Of a stretch of DNA of 64,000 nt, positions 55,847 to 64,000 are shown piece by piece. Location: contig NZ_JAESWB010000168.1 in assembly GCF_016765675.1 (NCBI RefSeq), forward strand, positions 1 to 64,000, in the 5' to 3' direction. A program made the position numbers and the translations under genes. Origin of the DNA: Neobacillus paridis. GTDB taxonomy: Bacteria > Bacillota > Bacilli > Bacillales > Cytobacillaceae. The notes below the pieces were generated by a model. It was not told the DNA's origin. It did no database searches and saw only the letters and a program-made list of their open reading frames with translations. How positions within the stretch are numbered: position 1 is the first letter of the stretch; each line of letters starts with the position of its first letter.

Positions 55847-56779
55847 ATGGCGGAAAAACTTCTGGAAATTAAACATTTAAAGCAATATTTTAATATTGGC
55901 CGTCCCAATCAGGTAAAAGCAGTAGACGATGTCACTTTTGATATTTATAAGGGTGAAACTTTGGGGCTTGTTGGTGAATCCGGCTGCGGGAAATCTACAA
56001 CCGGACGGACGATTATTCGCTTATACGATGCTACTGGGGGACAAGTTCTATTTAACGGAGAAAATGTCCATGGGAGAAAGTCAAAAGCAGAATTAAAAAA
56101 ATTTAACCGCAAGATGCAAATGATCTTCCAGGATCCATACGCATCATTAAATCCAAGAATGACCGTGGCAGACATTATTGCCGAGGGTATTGATATCCAT
56201 GGACTGGCTAAAAGCAAGAAAGAGCGGATGGAACGAGTCTATGAGCTGCTTGAAACTGTTGGTCTTAATAAAGAGCATGCCAATCGTTATCCGCACGAAT
56301 TCTCCGGTGGTCAAAGACAAAGAATTGGTATTGCCAGAGCTCTGGCAGTTGAACCTGAATTTATTATAGCCGATGAACCAATCTCTGCCTTGGACGTTTC
56401 GATTCAAGCTCAGGTTGTCAACTTAATGAAACGGTTGCAGCGTGAAAAAGGGCTCACATATTTGTTTATCGCTCATGATTTATCAATGGTTAAATACATC
56501 AGTGACCGGATTGGAGTCATGTATTTCGGAAAGCTGGTGGAATTGGCTCCAGCTGATGATCTTTATCAAAATGCCATGCATCCATATACTAAATCACTGT
56601 TGTCGGCCATACCACTTCCGGACCCTGAATCCGAAAGAACACGGCGGCGGATCATGTATGATCCAAGCTCTCATCATTATGAAGAAAACGAAAAAGTGGA
56701 AATGCGTGAAATTGCACCTGGACATTTAGTATACTGTTCTGAAAAAGAATTTGAACAATATAAAGCTCAATATAAATGA
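55847..56779 (+). CDS. oppF: Oligopeptide ABC transporter ATP-binding protein OppF
   Basis: This 310-aa ABC ATPase has Walker A GESGCGKSTTGRTI near 46, signature FSGGQRQRIGIARAL near 150 and Walker B FIIADEPISALD near 174. It begins directly after the oppD stop. Its last codon and stop (TAAATGAAAACT) are part of the repeat also found at the end of clpB. Confidence 0.95.
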   Translation: MAEKLLEIKHLKQYFNIGRPNQVKAVDDVTFDIYKGETLGLVGESGCGKSTTGRTIIRLYDATGGQVLFNGENVHGRKSKAELKKFNRKMQMIFQDPYASLNPRMTVADIIAEGIDIHGLAKSKKERMERVYELLETVGLNKEHANRYPHEFSGGQRQRIGIARALAVEPEFIIADEPISALDVSIQAQVVNLMKRLQREKGLTYLFIAHDLSMVKYISDRIGVMYFGKLVELAPADDLYQNAMHPYTKSLLSAIPLPDPESERTRRRIMYDPSSHHYEENEKVEMREIAPGHLVYCSEKEFEQYKAQYK

Positions 56780-56839
56780 AAACTTGCCGATTGGAGAGTC
56801 CGTTAAGGCGGTTCATAAGGCAAAGTTGAAATTTATTGC
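56773..56839 (+). repeat. Dispersed 3'-end repeat, copy B (after oppF)
   Basis: This aligns with copy A at 36771-36835 from the final Lys codon onward: GCCGATTGG, CGGTTCAT, AGGC, AGTTGAA and TTTAT blocks are in the same order. The small hairpin of copy A is eroded here. Confidence 0.65.
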
Positions 56840-56894
56840 GACATTGGAAAGCATAAAATCGGGTGGAAATTTTATCCTATTCCTAATAGCTATA

Positions 56895-56932
56895 AAATAA
56901 GACGGTCCTTATTCAAGACCGTTTTATTTTAT
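56895..56932 (+). terminator. Terminator of the opp operon
   Basis: AATAAGACGGTC pairs with GACCGTTTTATT (one G-T pair) across an 8-nt loop, then T-rich sequence. Confidence 0.85.
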
Positions 56933-56966
56933 ACAATTTAAGGGTTTTTAAATATTTCGAGAATTA

Positions 56967-56995
56967 TTGACAATATTGTAGTAAAACGGGAGAAT
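56967..56995 (+). promoter_or_regulatory. Possible promoter of the orphan permease pair
   Basis: TTGACA (56967-56972) is followed after 17 bp by GAGAAT (56990-56995), a weak -10, giving a ~45-nt leader. Confidence 0.5.
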
Positions 56996-57043
56996 AAAAA
57001 GGTAGCAAAATATAGCAAAAAAGTTAGGCAAGGTGGGACAAGG

Positions 57044-57904
57044 ATGAGAATTATTCAACAAGCTATTTTTATTTTCTTATTGATCATCCTTCTTGCTGCC
57101 ATACCCTCAATTCTCATAGTAAACCCTTATGAGCTAAATATTTACTTAGATTTTAGCCAGCTTGGACATTTATATGGTCAGTTTATGAAGGAGCTTGCCA
57201 GCGGAAGTTTAGGAACATATCAGCTTGGAGATCAGGTAAGATTCATTTCAGCAGATATTAAGAGCAATTTTCTAATCAGCTTGTTTACATTATTAATTGG
57301 GGTACTGTCGGCCGTAGTAATAGGGTTATTATTTGGGATTTTTTTAAGCCGCTTTATCGTAACGCGATTTTTTAATATGCTGTTAAATATTTTATCCACC
57401 ATACCTGATTTTATTTTAATAGTGTTTTCATTAGTATTGGCAATAAAAATTTATGAAGTTTCTGGTGTCAGAGTAATTTCTTTAAGACCTGATGGCGGAG
57501 CGCTGAATATATGGTATCCGATGGTATTAACGGCAATAGCACCAACTCTTTATATGTTTAAATTACTGGCCGTACAATACTATCAGACAAGTGGAGAAGA
57601 TTATATCCGTACGGCGGTTTCTAAAGGAATGCGTGTAAATTACATAAACTTTCAACATGTTTATAAAAACATTGAACCGTTTATTATTGCGGATCTAACA
57701 AAAGTGGTTTCCTTGGCAATTGGTAACCTCTTCATTATTGAATATCTGCTAAACGTCCCTGGAATAACGAAATTTATATTTCAAAGCAATCAGTTTCAAC
57801 CCATTACTATCGGTCTTTTTTCTATGCTGTTGATTTCGTTAATCGTTTATTTTTCTATTAGATTAGTACTTTATATTTTTAAACGAGGATTTATTTATGA
57901 ATAG
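57044..57904 (+). CDS. Orphan OppB-like ABC transporter permease
   Basis: This 286-aa protein has about six hydrophobic segments and an OppB/DppB-type EAA loop (EDYIRTAVSKGMRVNYIN near 186). The first extracellular region is shorter than in OppB. It is diverged from OppB and AppB of this window. Paired with the next gene but with no ATPase or binding protein; it may borrow OppD/OppF, encoded just upstream (inference). The ATG follows AGGTGGGACAAGG. It overlaps the next gene by 8 bp. Confidence 0.85.
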   Translation: MRIIQQAIFIFLLIILLAAIPSILIVNPYELNIYLDFSQLGHLYGQFMKELASGSLGTYQLGDQVRFISADIKSNFLISLFTLLIGVLSAVVIGLLFGIFLSRFIVTRFFNMLLNILSTIPDFILIVFSLVLAIKIYEVSGVRVISLRPDGGALNIWYPMVLTAIAPTLYMFKLLAVQYYQTSGEDYIRTAVSKGMRVNYINFQHVYKNIEPFIIADLTKVVSLAIGNLFIIEYLLNVPGITKFIFQSNQFQPITIGLFSMLLISLIVYFSIRLVLYIFKRGFIYE

Positions 57905-58877
57905 ATTATTTTCTATTAATTATTCATTATATACAGGTATATTATTGACAGCTATTCTTATTTTTCTTGCGATATTTGGACCCTCAATGGCCCCGCATAC
58001 GCTGACGGAGACACTAAGAACAAGCTATGAAAATGGAACAATCTTGGCACCGCCGCTTCCACCTTTTACGTCAAAGGAGTTCCTGCTGGGGACAGACCGT
58101 TCGGGATATGACATATTGTCGATGATTCTATACGGAATACGCTACACACTTTTTATCTCGTTCGCTGTGACGCTTATCAAAATGACAACAGGATCGCTTA
58201 TTGGTTTATATGTCGGGACTTGGAAGAAAACACCGCAATTGCTTGAAGCATTTGAAAACGCCTGGAGTTATGTACCGCTCTTTCTTATCTTGTATTTCTT
58301 TCTTGGCCCAATCACTTTTGCTGAAAATGCCGATCCTAATGTTCTAGTTTTCTACTTTATTATCGTTGCATCCATCGTTAGTATCCCAAGTATTGTATCT
58401 TCGGTTCGAAAAAAGTCGAAAGAAATCTCAACATCAACTTTCATTGAAGCTGCCCGGCTTTTAGGGGCAAATCGCCATCGCCTTGTGTGGAGGCATATTT
58501 TTCCGCAGCTAAAGGAATCTCTCTTGGTGATGTTTATCTTAGAAATTGTCCAGGTAATTGCGCTGATGGGACAGCTTGCCTTAATGAACATCTTTATTGG
58601 TGGCACCATTTACAGACGCGATTCACAAATTTATCTATCCATTACGAAAGAAATCTCCGGGTTAGTAGGTGCTGCCCGGGGAAATATTTACAGCGATACA
58701 ACTTATATTTTATACATACCATTGATATTGTTATTAATCATCACCAGCTCCTTTAGCTTGTTGGCTAATGGTTTAAAAAATCGCTTTCAGTCAACATATC
58801 AACGAACACCATGGGTCAAAACTGGGTTTGAGCCAAGGGTAAGACCTGTTAGAAAGGTTATGAAAAAAAGTGAATAG
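57897..58877 (+). CDS. Orphan OppC-like ABC transporter permease
   Basis: This 326-aa protein has a membrane segment at residues 10-30, the OppC-type motif EFLLGTDRSGYDILS near 61, several further segments, and the EAA loop FIEAARLLGANRHRLVW near 182. The C-terminus is long and basic (RTPWVKTGFEPRVRPVRKVM). It probably dimerises with the preceding permease. The substrate is unknown. Confidence 0.85.
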   Translation: MNRLFSINYSLYTGILLTAILIFLAIFGPSMAPHTLTETLRTSYENGTILAPPLPPFTSKEFLLGTDRSGYDILSMILYGIRYTLFISFAVTLIKMTTGSLIGLYVGTWKKTPQLLEAFENAWSYVPLFLILYFFLGPITFAENADPNVLVFYFIIVASIVSIPSIVSSVRKKSKEISTSTFIEAARLLGANRHRLVWRHIFPQLKESLLVMFILEIVQVIALMGQLALMNIFIGGTIYRRDSQIYLSITKEISGLVGAARGNIYSDTTYILYIPLILLLIITSSFSLLANGLKNRFQSTYQRTPWVKTGFEPRVRPVRKVMKKSE

Positions 58878-58886
58878 GAAAAAGAA

Positions 58887-58917
58887 AAAGGACAAAATCG
58901 TTTGGATTTTGTCCTTT
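58887..58917. terminator. Bidirectional terminator after the permease pair
   Basis: AAAGGACAAAATC pairs with GATTTTGTCCTTT around a 5-nt loop. Confidence 0.92.
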
Positions 58918-58920
58918 AGC

Positions 58921-59106
58921 TTATTTTTTCTTTCCGCCAACCGCTTTCCAGCCGGTTTGGAAGCGGGCGTTTTGATCAACATATTCACTGCGGTGTTTAC
59001 CGCCAAATAGTCTATTCCCCAGCCCATTTGTGATGTCACCCATAAATGCAGTAATTCCGATAATTAATAAGGCGACCACTATTAAATCAGTTATATAAGC
59101 AGCCAT
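58921..59106 (-). CDS. Small membrane protein of unknown function
   Basis: This 61-aa protein has one membrane segment (about residues 7-23) followed by a Gly-rich basic region (NRLFGGKHRSEY) and a Lys-rich end. I do not recognise the family. ATG 59106 follows TGGAGGGACTGCA, a strong site. It converges on the permease pair and is divergent from spx. Confidence 0.7.
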   Translation of the reverse strand: MAAYITDLIVVALLIIGITAFMGDITNGLGNRLFGGKHRSEYVDQNARFQTGWKAVGGKKK

Positions 59107-59629
59107 TGCAGTCCCTCCATTTATTCTCGTCAGTTGCTCTACAATTTATTGACTAAGTCCATACTCTTATTTTAAAAGAACTTGCTCTTTATTGAAAGAG
59201 AAAAGTTTTTTAGTTTTAAACAGATTGAAGGCGTTTTCATTTTGGGATTTTAATTGAGAATAGGTTTGCAGCCGTGTTTAATTGTATTTAACAATGAGGT
59301 AAAAAGAAGTTTTCAAATGGAAGGCCTAACAAGGACCCTCAAAAAATGTTGATTAAGAAACGAACATTATAGAAAGATTGGTCAATAAACATAAAAATTT
59401 TTACGATAAAGTTAGAAAAAAAGTGAAACTTTTGCGTTAAATATTCGTTAAATATAATGTAATGATTGAACCTCATTCATCTGCTAGTTTGTGAATATTT
59501 TTTGAAAAAAAGATACCCTTTTCTGAAACAGTGGTGTATAATAAATAATATAAATTACTTATTTAAAATGATTTTAATTAACTTATTGCTTATAATGGAT
59601 TGTAAATAAAAGAGGAGTGTGAAGACGAT
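59107..59629 (+). promoter_or_regulatory. Long upstream region of spx with candidate promoters
   Basis: There is no gene in this 523-bp A/T-rich gap. TGAAAC (59424-59429), 16 bp, CGTT (59446-59449) resembles an ECF-sigma (SigM/SigW-like) promoter. TATAAT at 59453-59458 and at 59537-59542 are SigA-type -10 candidates without strong -35 elements. Several promoters, including a SigM one, are known for B. subtilis spx. Confidence 0.4.
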
Positions 59630-60025
59630 ATGGTAACATTATACACTTCACCTAGTTGTACATCGTGTCGAAAAGCAAAATCTTGGCTGGAAGAGCATGA
59701 AATTCCATACAAAGAAAGAAATATTTTCTCCGAACCTTTATCAATGGAAGAAATTAAAGAGATTCTCCGCATGACGGAGGATGGGACCGATGAGATTATT
59801 TCAACCAGATCAAAAACATTCCAAAAATTAAACATTAATTTGGATTCGATGCCGCTCCAAGATTTATTTAAATTGATTAAAGAAAACCCTGGCCTATTAA
59901 GACGTCCGATTATTATCGATGAAAAGCGCCTGCAGGTTGGATACAATGAAGATGAAATTCGCCGGTTCCTGCCTAGAAAGGTTAGGACATATCAATTACG
60001 TGAAGCACAACGGATGGTAAATTAA
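59630..60025 (+). CDS. spx: Transcriptional regulator Spx
   Basis: This 131-aa ArsC-like regulator binds the RNA polymerase alpha C-terminal domain and controls the thiol-stress response. The redox switch CTSC is at Cys10/Cys13 and the conserved RRPIII segment is near 91. Start ATG 59630 follows AGAGGAGTG. Spx is degraded by ClpXP with YjbH; yjbH is not in this window. Confidence 0.97.
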   Translation: MVTLYTSPSCTSCRKAKSWLEEHEIPYKERNIFSEPLSMEEIKEILRMTEDGTDEIISTRSKTFQKLNINLDSMPLQDLFKLIKENPGLLRRPIIIDEKRLQVGYNEDEIRRFLPRKVRTYQLREAQRMVN

Positions 60026-60028
60026 TTC

Positions 60029-60061
60029 ATCAAGCCTTCTTTATAAAAGAAGGCTGTTTTT
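60029..60061 (+). terminator. Terminator after spx
   Basis: AAGCCTTCTTT-ATAA-AAGAAGGCT is followed by GTTTTTAG. Confidence 0.88.
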
Positions 60062-60214
60062 AGTTTGTAGTTTCTCTTTTTTTTTGCTAAAATGTATAGA
60101 ATATCTATAATTGATATTTCTTCAGAAAGGGCAGCAAATAGGCTAATTAATCGTTTTTATCTATTTTGATTTTTTATTTCCCTTAAAAGCGATTTTGTCA
60201 TAAAATGAAAGTAC

Positions 60215-60262
60215 AGGGGTATTAATTTTTTCGAAGGGGAATGCCCCTATTGGAATAACCCT
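60215..60262 (+). other. Nested stem-loop in the mecA upstream region
   Basis: Outer arms AGGGGTATT/AATAACCCT (60215-60223, 60254-60262, one mismatch) enclose AGGGG-AATG-CCCCT (60235-60248). It lies about 85 bp before mecA in the 60026-60346 gap, which otherwise shows nothing but the spx terminator. It may be part of the mecA leader. Confidence 0.4.
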
Positions 60263-60346
60263 CTTTGCGGGAGTATATACTAATAAGCATTATCTGCCTG
60301 GGGGTTTTGTCCCTTCAATTTGGATGATGGAGGGGGAGAGGTAAAG

Positions 60347-61012
60347 ATGGAAATTGAACGGATCAATGAATATACGGTAAAATTTTATATTTCCTATGTT
60401 GATATAGAAGAAAGAGGTTTTGACCGCGAGGAAATTTGGTATAATCGCGAACGAAGCGAAGAACTCTTTTGGGAAATGATGGATGAAGTACATGAGGAAG
60501 AGGAGTTCTCTGTTGAAGGACCACTGTGGATTCAAGTTCAAGCGCTTGATAAAGGGTTGGAAATACTTGTAACAAAGGCTCAGCTTTCAAAGGATGGTCA
60601 AAAGTTTGAACTGCCTATTCCAAATGGCAAAATGAAAGACTTTCCTGCAGATGATAAAATTGAAGAATTATTGGAGCAGCATTTTAGTCCCGGTTATTCT
60701 GAAGATGACTTTGCGATGGATGATACGTTGGAATTCATCATTGCCTTTAGAGACTTTGAGGATCTAATAAGCTTAAGCTCGCGGCCAGGCTTAGACAGTT
60801 TGGTGACGAAGCTGTTCCATTTTGAAGGCAACTACTATCTATATGTCGATTTTCCGGAGGATCAATTTGAGGAAGAAGAAATCGACGATATTTTAAGCGT
60901 CCTTTTGGAATATGGGTATGAAACTCAGCTTACGATTCATCGAATTCAAGAATATGGGAAAGAAATAATTGCTGACAATGTTTTTGCTGAGTTACGTAAA
61001 TATTTTAGTTAA
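60347..61012 (+). CDS. mecA: Adapter protein MecA
   Basis: This 221-aa adapter targets ComK and other proteins to ClpC-ClpP. The N-terminal domain (MEIERINEYTVKFYISYVDI and REEIWYNRERSEELFWEMMD) binds substrates, an acidic linker follows (about 85-135), and the C-terminal domain binds ClpC. ATG 60347 follows GGGAGAGGT; an in-frame codon at 60320 has no site. With comK in the same window, the competence proteolytic switch is present. Confidence 0.96.
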   Translation: MEIERINEYTVKFYISYVDIEERGFDREEIWYNRERSEELFWEMMDEVHEEEEFSVEGPLWIQVQALDKGLEILVTKAQLSKDGQKFELPIPNGKMKDFPADDKIEELLEQHFSPGYSEDDFAMDDTLEFIIAFRDFEDLISLSSRPGLDSLVTKLFHFEGNYYLYVDFPEDQFEEEEIDDILSVLLEYGYETQLTIHRIQEYGKEIIADNVFAELRKYFS

Positions 61013-61019
61013 TGAAAGT

Positions 61020-61048
61020 GCCGATTTCAGTGTTTGAAATCGGTATTT
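61020..61048 (+). terminator. Terminator after mecA
   Basis: CCGATTTCA (61021-61029) pairs with TGAAATCGG (61035-61043), followed by TATTTTA. Confidence 0.78.
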
Positions 61049-61089
61049 TAAATATTTTATAAATATACAGTTTTTTGGTAGGTGAGGGC

Positions 61090-62601
61090 ATGAAAAACAC
61101 AGTAAGGGTAATCCTTTTTTTGGTAGCACTATCCATACTATTGTTTTTCTTTCGGGACCGGTTGGAGAGTGGAATTTTAGGATTTCTAAGCGTCTTAATC
61201 TCGTTGTCGGTGATTTTTATTGGTTTTGTCATCTTTTTAGAAAACCGGCACCCATCCCAAACGATTACTTGGCTCGTCGTGCTTGGCAGTTTTCCCCTTG
61301 TTGGATTTATTTTTTATCTCCTTTTTGGTCGGAATTACCGTAAAGAAAAAATGTTTCGCAAAAAATATTTTCTTGATAAACAGGCCTTTCTGACTGTGGA
61401 AGGGGAAGAAGACCCGAGAAGTGAAGAGAAAAGAGCTTTAATGGGGGAACATCATGGGCAGTTATTTACTCTAGCCCAGAAGCTGGGAAATAGTCCAATT
61501 TCCTTCGACACGGCTACAAAGGTATTAACAAATGGTGAAGAAACGTTTCAGCATATTATCCAACAATTGAAAAGGGCGAGACATCATATCCATCTTGAAT
61601 ATTATATCGTCCGTCATGATCATATCGGTCAGGAAATAAAAAATATTTTAATTGAAAAAGCCAGCCAAGGGGTCAAAGTGCGTTTTATGTTTGATGCGGT
61701 TGGTTCCTGGCAGCTTTCAAAGGCCTACATAAATGAACTAAAAAATGCCGGTGTTGAGACGGTTCCCTTTGGTCCTGTTCGATTGCCATTTTTAAATAAT
61801 AAATTTAATTTTCGTAACCATCGGAAGATTATTGTTATCGACGGTACGGTCGGTTTTGTCGGCGGATTAAATATCGGCGACGAATATTTAGGGAGAGATA
61901 AAGAAATTGGTTTTTGGCGGGATACACATCTAATGCTGAGAGGAGAGGCCGTTAGAAGCTTGCAGCTTATTTTTCTCCAAGATTGGTATTATATGACGAA
62001 TCACAGTTTTTTAACGGCTGAATATTTATCACCGCAAATCGATCATGAAAGTCATGGTGGGGTTCAATTGATTGCCGGAGGACCCGATAATGAATGGAGT
62101 GTCATAAAGAACATCTTTTTCTCGATGATTGCTTCCGCGAAGGAATCGGTTTGGATTGCTTCTCCTTATTTTATTCCTGATGAGGATATTTTCTCCGCTT
62201 TAAAAGTGGCAGCATTAAGTGGAATTGATGTCAGGCTCCTTGTGCCAAACCGTCCGGATAAACGAATTGTTTTTCATGCCTCACGATCGTATTTCCCGGA
62301 GATGCTAGAGGCTGGGGTGAAAATTTATGAATACGAGCGCGGCTTTATGCATAGTAAAATCGTGATTGTTGATAATGAGCTGGCATCAATTGGAACTTCT
62401 AATATGGATATGCGGAGCTTCCATTTAAATTTTGAGGTCAATGCCTTTTTATTTCGAACCAAAAGTACGGAAAAGCTTGTTCAAGAATATATAAATGACC
62501 TAAAATACTCAAAACAAATAGATTTAAAAACCTTCGAGCAGCGACATATAGGCTTTCGTTTGCTGGAATCAACTGCACGGCTGCTTTCACCGCTTCTCTA
62601 A
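61090..62601 (+). CDS. cls: Cardiolipin synthase
   Basis: This 503-aa phospholipase-D-superfamily enzyme condenses two phosphatidylglycerols into cardiolipin. Two N-terminal membrane segments (about 5-22 and 32-54) precede the catalytic HKD motifs HRKIIVIDG near 244 and HSKIVIVDN near 420. ATG 61090 follows AGGTGAGG; an in-frame TTG at 61075 lacks a site. It lies between mecA and coiA, where B. subtilis has no cls. Confidence 0.94.
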   Translation: MKNTVRVILFLVALSILLFFFRDRLESGILGFLSVLISLSVIFIGFVIFLENRHPSQTITWLVVLGSFPLVGFIFYLLFGRNYRKEKMFRKKYFLDKQAFLTVEGEEDPRSEEKRALMGEHHGQLFTLAQKLGNSPISFDTATKVLTNGEETFQHIIQQLKRARHHIHLEYYIVRHDHIGQEIKNILIEKASQGVKVRFMFDAVGSWQLSKAYINELKNAGVETVPFGPVRLPFLNNKFNFRNHRKIIVIDGTVGFVGGLNIGDEYLGRDKEIGFWRDTHLMLRGEAVRSLQLIFLQDWYYMTNHSFLTAEYLSPQIDHESHGGVQLIAGGPDNEWSVIKNIFFSMIASAKESVWIASPYFIPDEDIFSALKVAALSGIDVRLLVPNRPDKRIVFHASRSYFPEMLEAGVKIYEYERGFMHSKIVIVDNELASIGTSNMDMRSFHLNFEVNAFLFRTKSTEKLVQEYINDLKYSKQIDLKTFEQRHIGFRLLESTARLLSPLL

Positions 62602-62632
62602 AAACCTGTCAATTATTTTGATGGGTTTTTTT
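62600..62632 (+). terminator. Weak terminator after cls
   Basis: AACC-TGTCAA pairs imperfectly with TTGATG-GGTT, followed by seven T residues. Confidence 0.6.
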
Positions 62633-62693
62633 CAATGGCAGGGATTTTGTTGACTTTTGTCGAATTGCTTAAACAGAAAGGAGGAAGTTGTAT

Positions 62694-63896
62694 TTGTTAA
62701 CCGCACGTACCAAAACGGGTAAAATTATTTGCCTTGGAAATGAATACAAGAAGGAAACATTATTGGCATTCCGAAATCAAGAGGAGTTTATCTGTCCGGT
62801 TTGTGGTGAGGCTGTTATCCTAAAATTAGGCGAACAGCGAATTTTTCACTTTGCTCATAAACGCGGGGGAAGTTGCCTGGAATTTTCTGAGGGGGAAACC
62901 GAAAACCATCTAAAGGGCAAACTGCAGCTATATCGCTGGTTAGTTTCACAGAATATCCCGGCAATTTTAGAGTATTATGATCGTGAAATTGCCCAGCGGC
63001 CTGACATCATGTTCAAGTTTCAAGGACAAAGGTATGCCTTAGAATTTCAATGCTCCCCAATACCCGAACGCATTTTTATCAAACGAACCAGAACATATCG
63101 CGATAATGGCTATGAACCGCTTTGGATCCTCTCACATCAGCATCTTCATTTTAAAAAGAGGAATGTCCTTTCTTTATCGAATTTTCACTATTTATTTTTA
63201 CGGACTGCCAAGACTGGAAAGTTTTATCTTCCTTCCTATTGTCCTGATGAGCGGCTTTTTCACCTCGCGGATTCGATTATTCCCTACTCTGTAAAGCAGG
63301 CCTTTGTCCAACACTCGATTTATCCCATTGAGAAACTAACCTTATCTTCCCTGCTGAATCCCCCGACTGCATTTAAGAAACTGTGGTTACCGGGCTGGGA
63401 AAGAGAGTTGGAAAAATTTAAAATGCAATGGAGCTTACATCCAAGGGCAAATACAAATCATTTTTTACGAGAAATCTATTCCCAAAATATGAATCTGTTT
63501 TTATTACCTGCAGAGATTGGCCTCCCTGTCCCGCATTCACTCTTCATTCAAACCTCAGCAATCGTTTGGCAAACTTATATACTTCTTGATGTTCTAAAAG
63601 AAAAAAAGCCCGGAGATCTCTTGAAGCTTAACGAAATAAGAGGAAAACTAAATAGAAGAATTGCGAGGAAGAATATCATGATTCGTCATTTGCCTCAGCT
63701 TGATTCGGTAGATTATATGGTACCGGTGAAGGAATATCTTTATGTCCTGGAACGATTCGGGATTTTACTGCAACAAGATATTGACAGCTTCCAGCTGCTG
63801 CACACAATAATCATTCCTAGGTCAAATCGCGAGAAGGAAGAGTTGAGGTCAGCCTTTTATCAAAAAGTGATGACATTTTCACAAAACAATAAATGA
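62694..63896 (+). CDS. coiA: Competence protein CoiA
   Basis: This 400-aa protein acts in recombination of DNA taken up by competent cells. It has an N-terminal zinc-type CPVCGEAV near 34 with FHFAHK near 58, and a nuclease-like core RPDIMFKFQGQRYALEFQCS near 102-121 (D...ExQ pattern). The start is TTG; 62694 is nine bases after AGGAGG, while TTG 62688 is only three bases away. It corresponds to B. subtilis yjbF. The last ~100 bp of the window hold no gene. Confidence 0.9.
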   Translation: MLTARTKTGKIICLGNEYKKETLLAFRNQEEFICPVCGEAVILKLGEQRIFHFAHKRGGSCLEFSEGETENHLKGKLQLYRWLVSQNIPAILEYYDREIAQRPDIMFKFQGQRYALEFQCSPIPERIFIKRTRTYRDNGYEPLWILSHQHLHFKKRNVLSLSNFHYLFLRTAKTGKFYLPSYCPDERLFHLADSIIPYSVKQAFVQHSIYPIEKLTLSSLLNPPTAFKKLWLPGWERELEKFKMQWSLHPRANTNHFLREIYSQNMNLFLLPAEIGLPVPHSLFIQTSAIVWQTYILLDVLKEKKPGDLLKLNEIRGKLNRRIARKNIMIRHLPQLDSVDYMVPVKEYLYVLERFGILLQQDIDSFQLLHTIIIPRSNREKEELRSAFYQKVMTFSQNNK

Positions 63897-64000
63897 AAAT
63901 GAAGCAATGGGCATAATATGAAAGGATGAATCATTTTTTCTTCCAATAAAAAGAGGAAAAAAGACGTAAAAAACAGAATATATGTAATTGGAATACATTT

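Overview
The window is a chromosomal segment of a low-GC, endospore-forming Bacillaceae bacterium. It carries the gerP spore-coat germination operon with a SigK-type promoter, comK, mecA, spx and coiA, addAB, a T-box trpS, and operator-like sequences matching FadR, CodY, CtsR, FapR and Fnr. Gene order follows Bacillus subtilis in long blocks (yhfL-yhfN-comK-yhjE-sip-addBA; gerP-yisK-yisL; yitK-yitL; yitS-yitT-yitU-yitW; yjzC through coiA). It is not B. subtilis itself, because it has clpB, a molybdenum-cofactor/Fnr cluster, an aberrant amylase and an extra permease pair. A Neobacillus- or Mesobacillus-like host is an inference. No rRNA, tRNA, CRISPR array, prophage or intact insertion sequence was seen.

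Layout. 0.2-4.4 kb: acyl-CoA ligase behind a FadR box, azlCD, and an M48 membrane protease. 4.5-8.2 kb: an IDEAL-domain protein, comK, a broken yhjD-like gene, an LCP-family wall enzyme, a TVP38 membrane protein and signal peptidase I. 8.3-15.6 kb: addB-addA. 15.6-17.8 kb, minus strand: gerPA-gerPF, interrupted between gerPE and gerPF by a structured ~156-bp relic resembling an IS605/TnpB guide-RNA end. 17.9-26.7 kb: yisK, yisL, a DUF2777 protein, a membrane-anchored GH13 protein lacking its catalytic residues, yajQ, cvfB, degV, yitT, a HAD phosphatase and small genes.

26.9-33.6 kb is an anaerobic or redox island: a MIP18-type Fe-S protein, a DsrE protein, a radical SAM/SPASM enzyme, moaA, ric (Fe-S repair), moeA, mobB and fnr. 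Two Fnr-type boxes lie about 41.5 bp upstream of inferred transcription starts, one for the radical SAM gene and one for ric. Fnr encoded nearby therefore probably activates both.

33.9-42.6 kb: yjzC, clpB with a perfect tandem CtsR heptad, yjzD, yjaU, yjaV, fabH-fabF behind a FapR-type box, and yjaZ. The med-comZ pair found between yjaV and fabH in B. subtilis is absent. 42.7-58.9 kb is dominated by peptide transport: the app operon (D-F-B-C-A), yjbA, trpS with a Trp T-box, the opp operon (A-B-C-D-F) with three CodY-like sites, then two orphan OppB/OppC-like permeases. 58.9-63.9 kb: a small membrane protein, spx, mecA, cardiolipin synthase and coiA.

The genes fit competence and stress control (comK, mecA, spx, coiA, addAB), nutrient-limitation uptake (CodY with opp, app and azl), membrane lipid homeostasis (FadR and FapR), and an oxygen-responsive cofactor and repair module. 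Translation starts use TTG or GTG unusually often (azlC, comK, cvfB, clpB, yjzD, appD, oppA, oppB, coiA and a 43-aa ORF).
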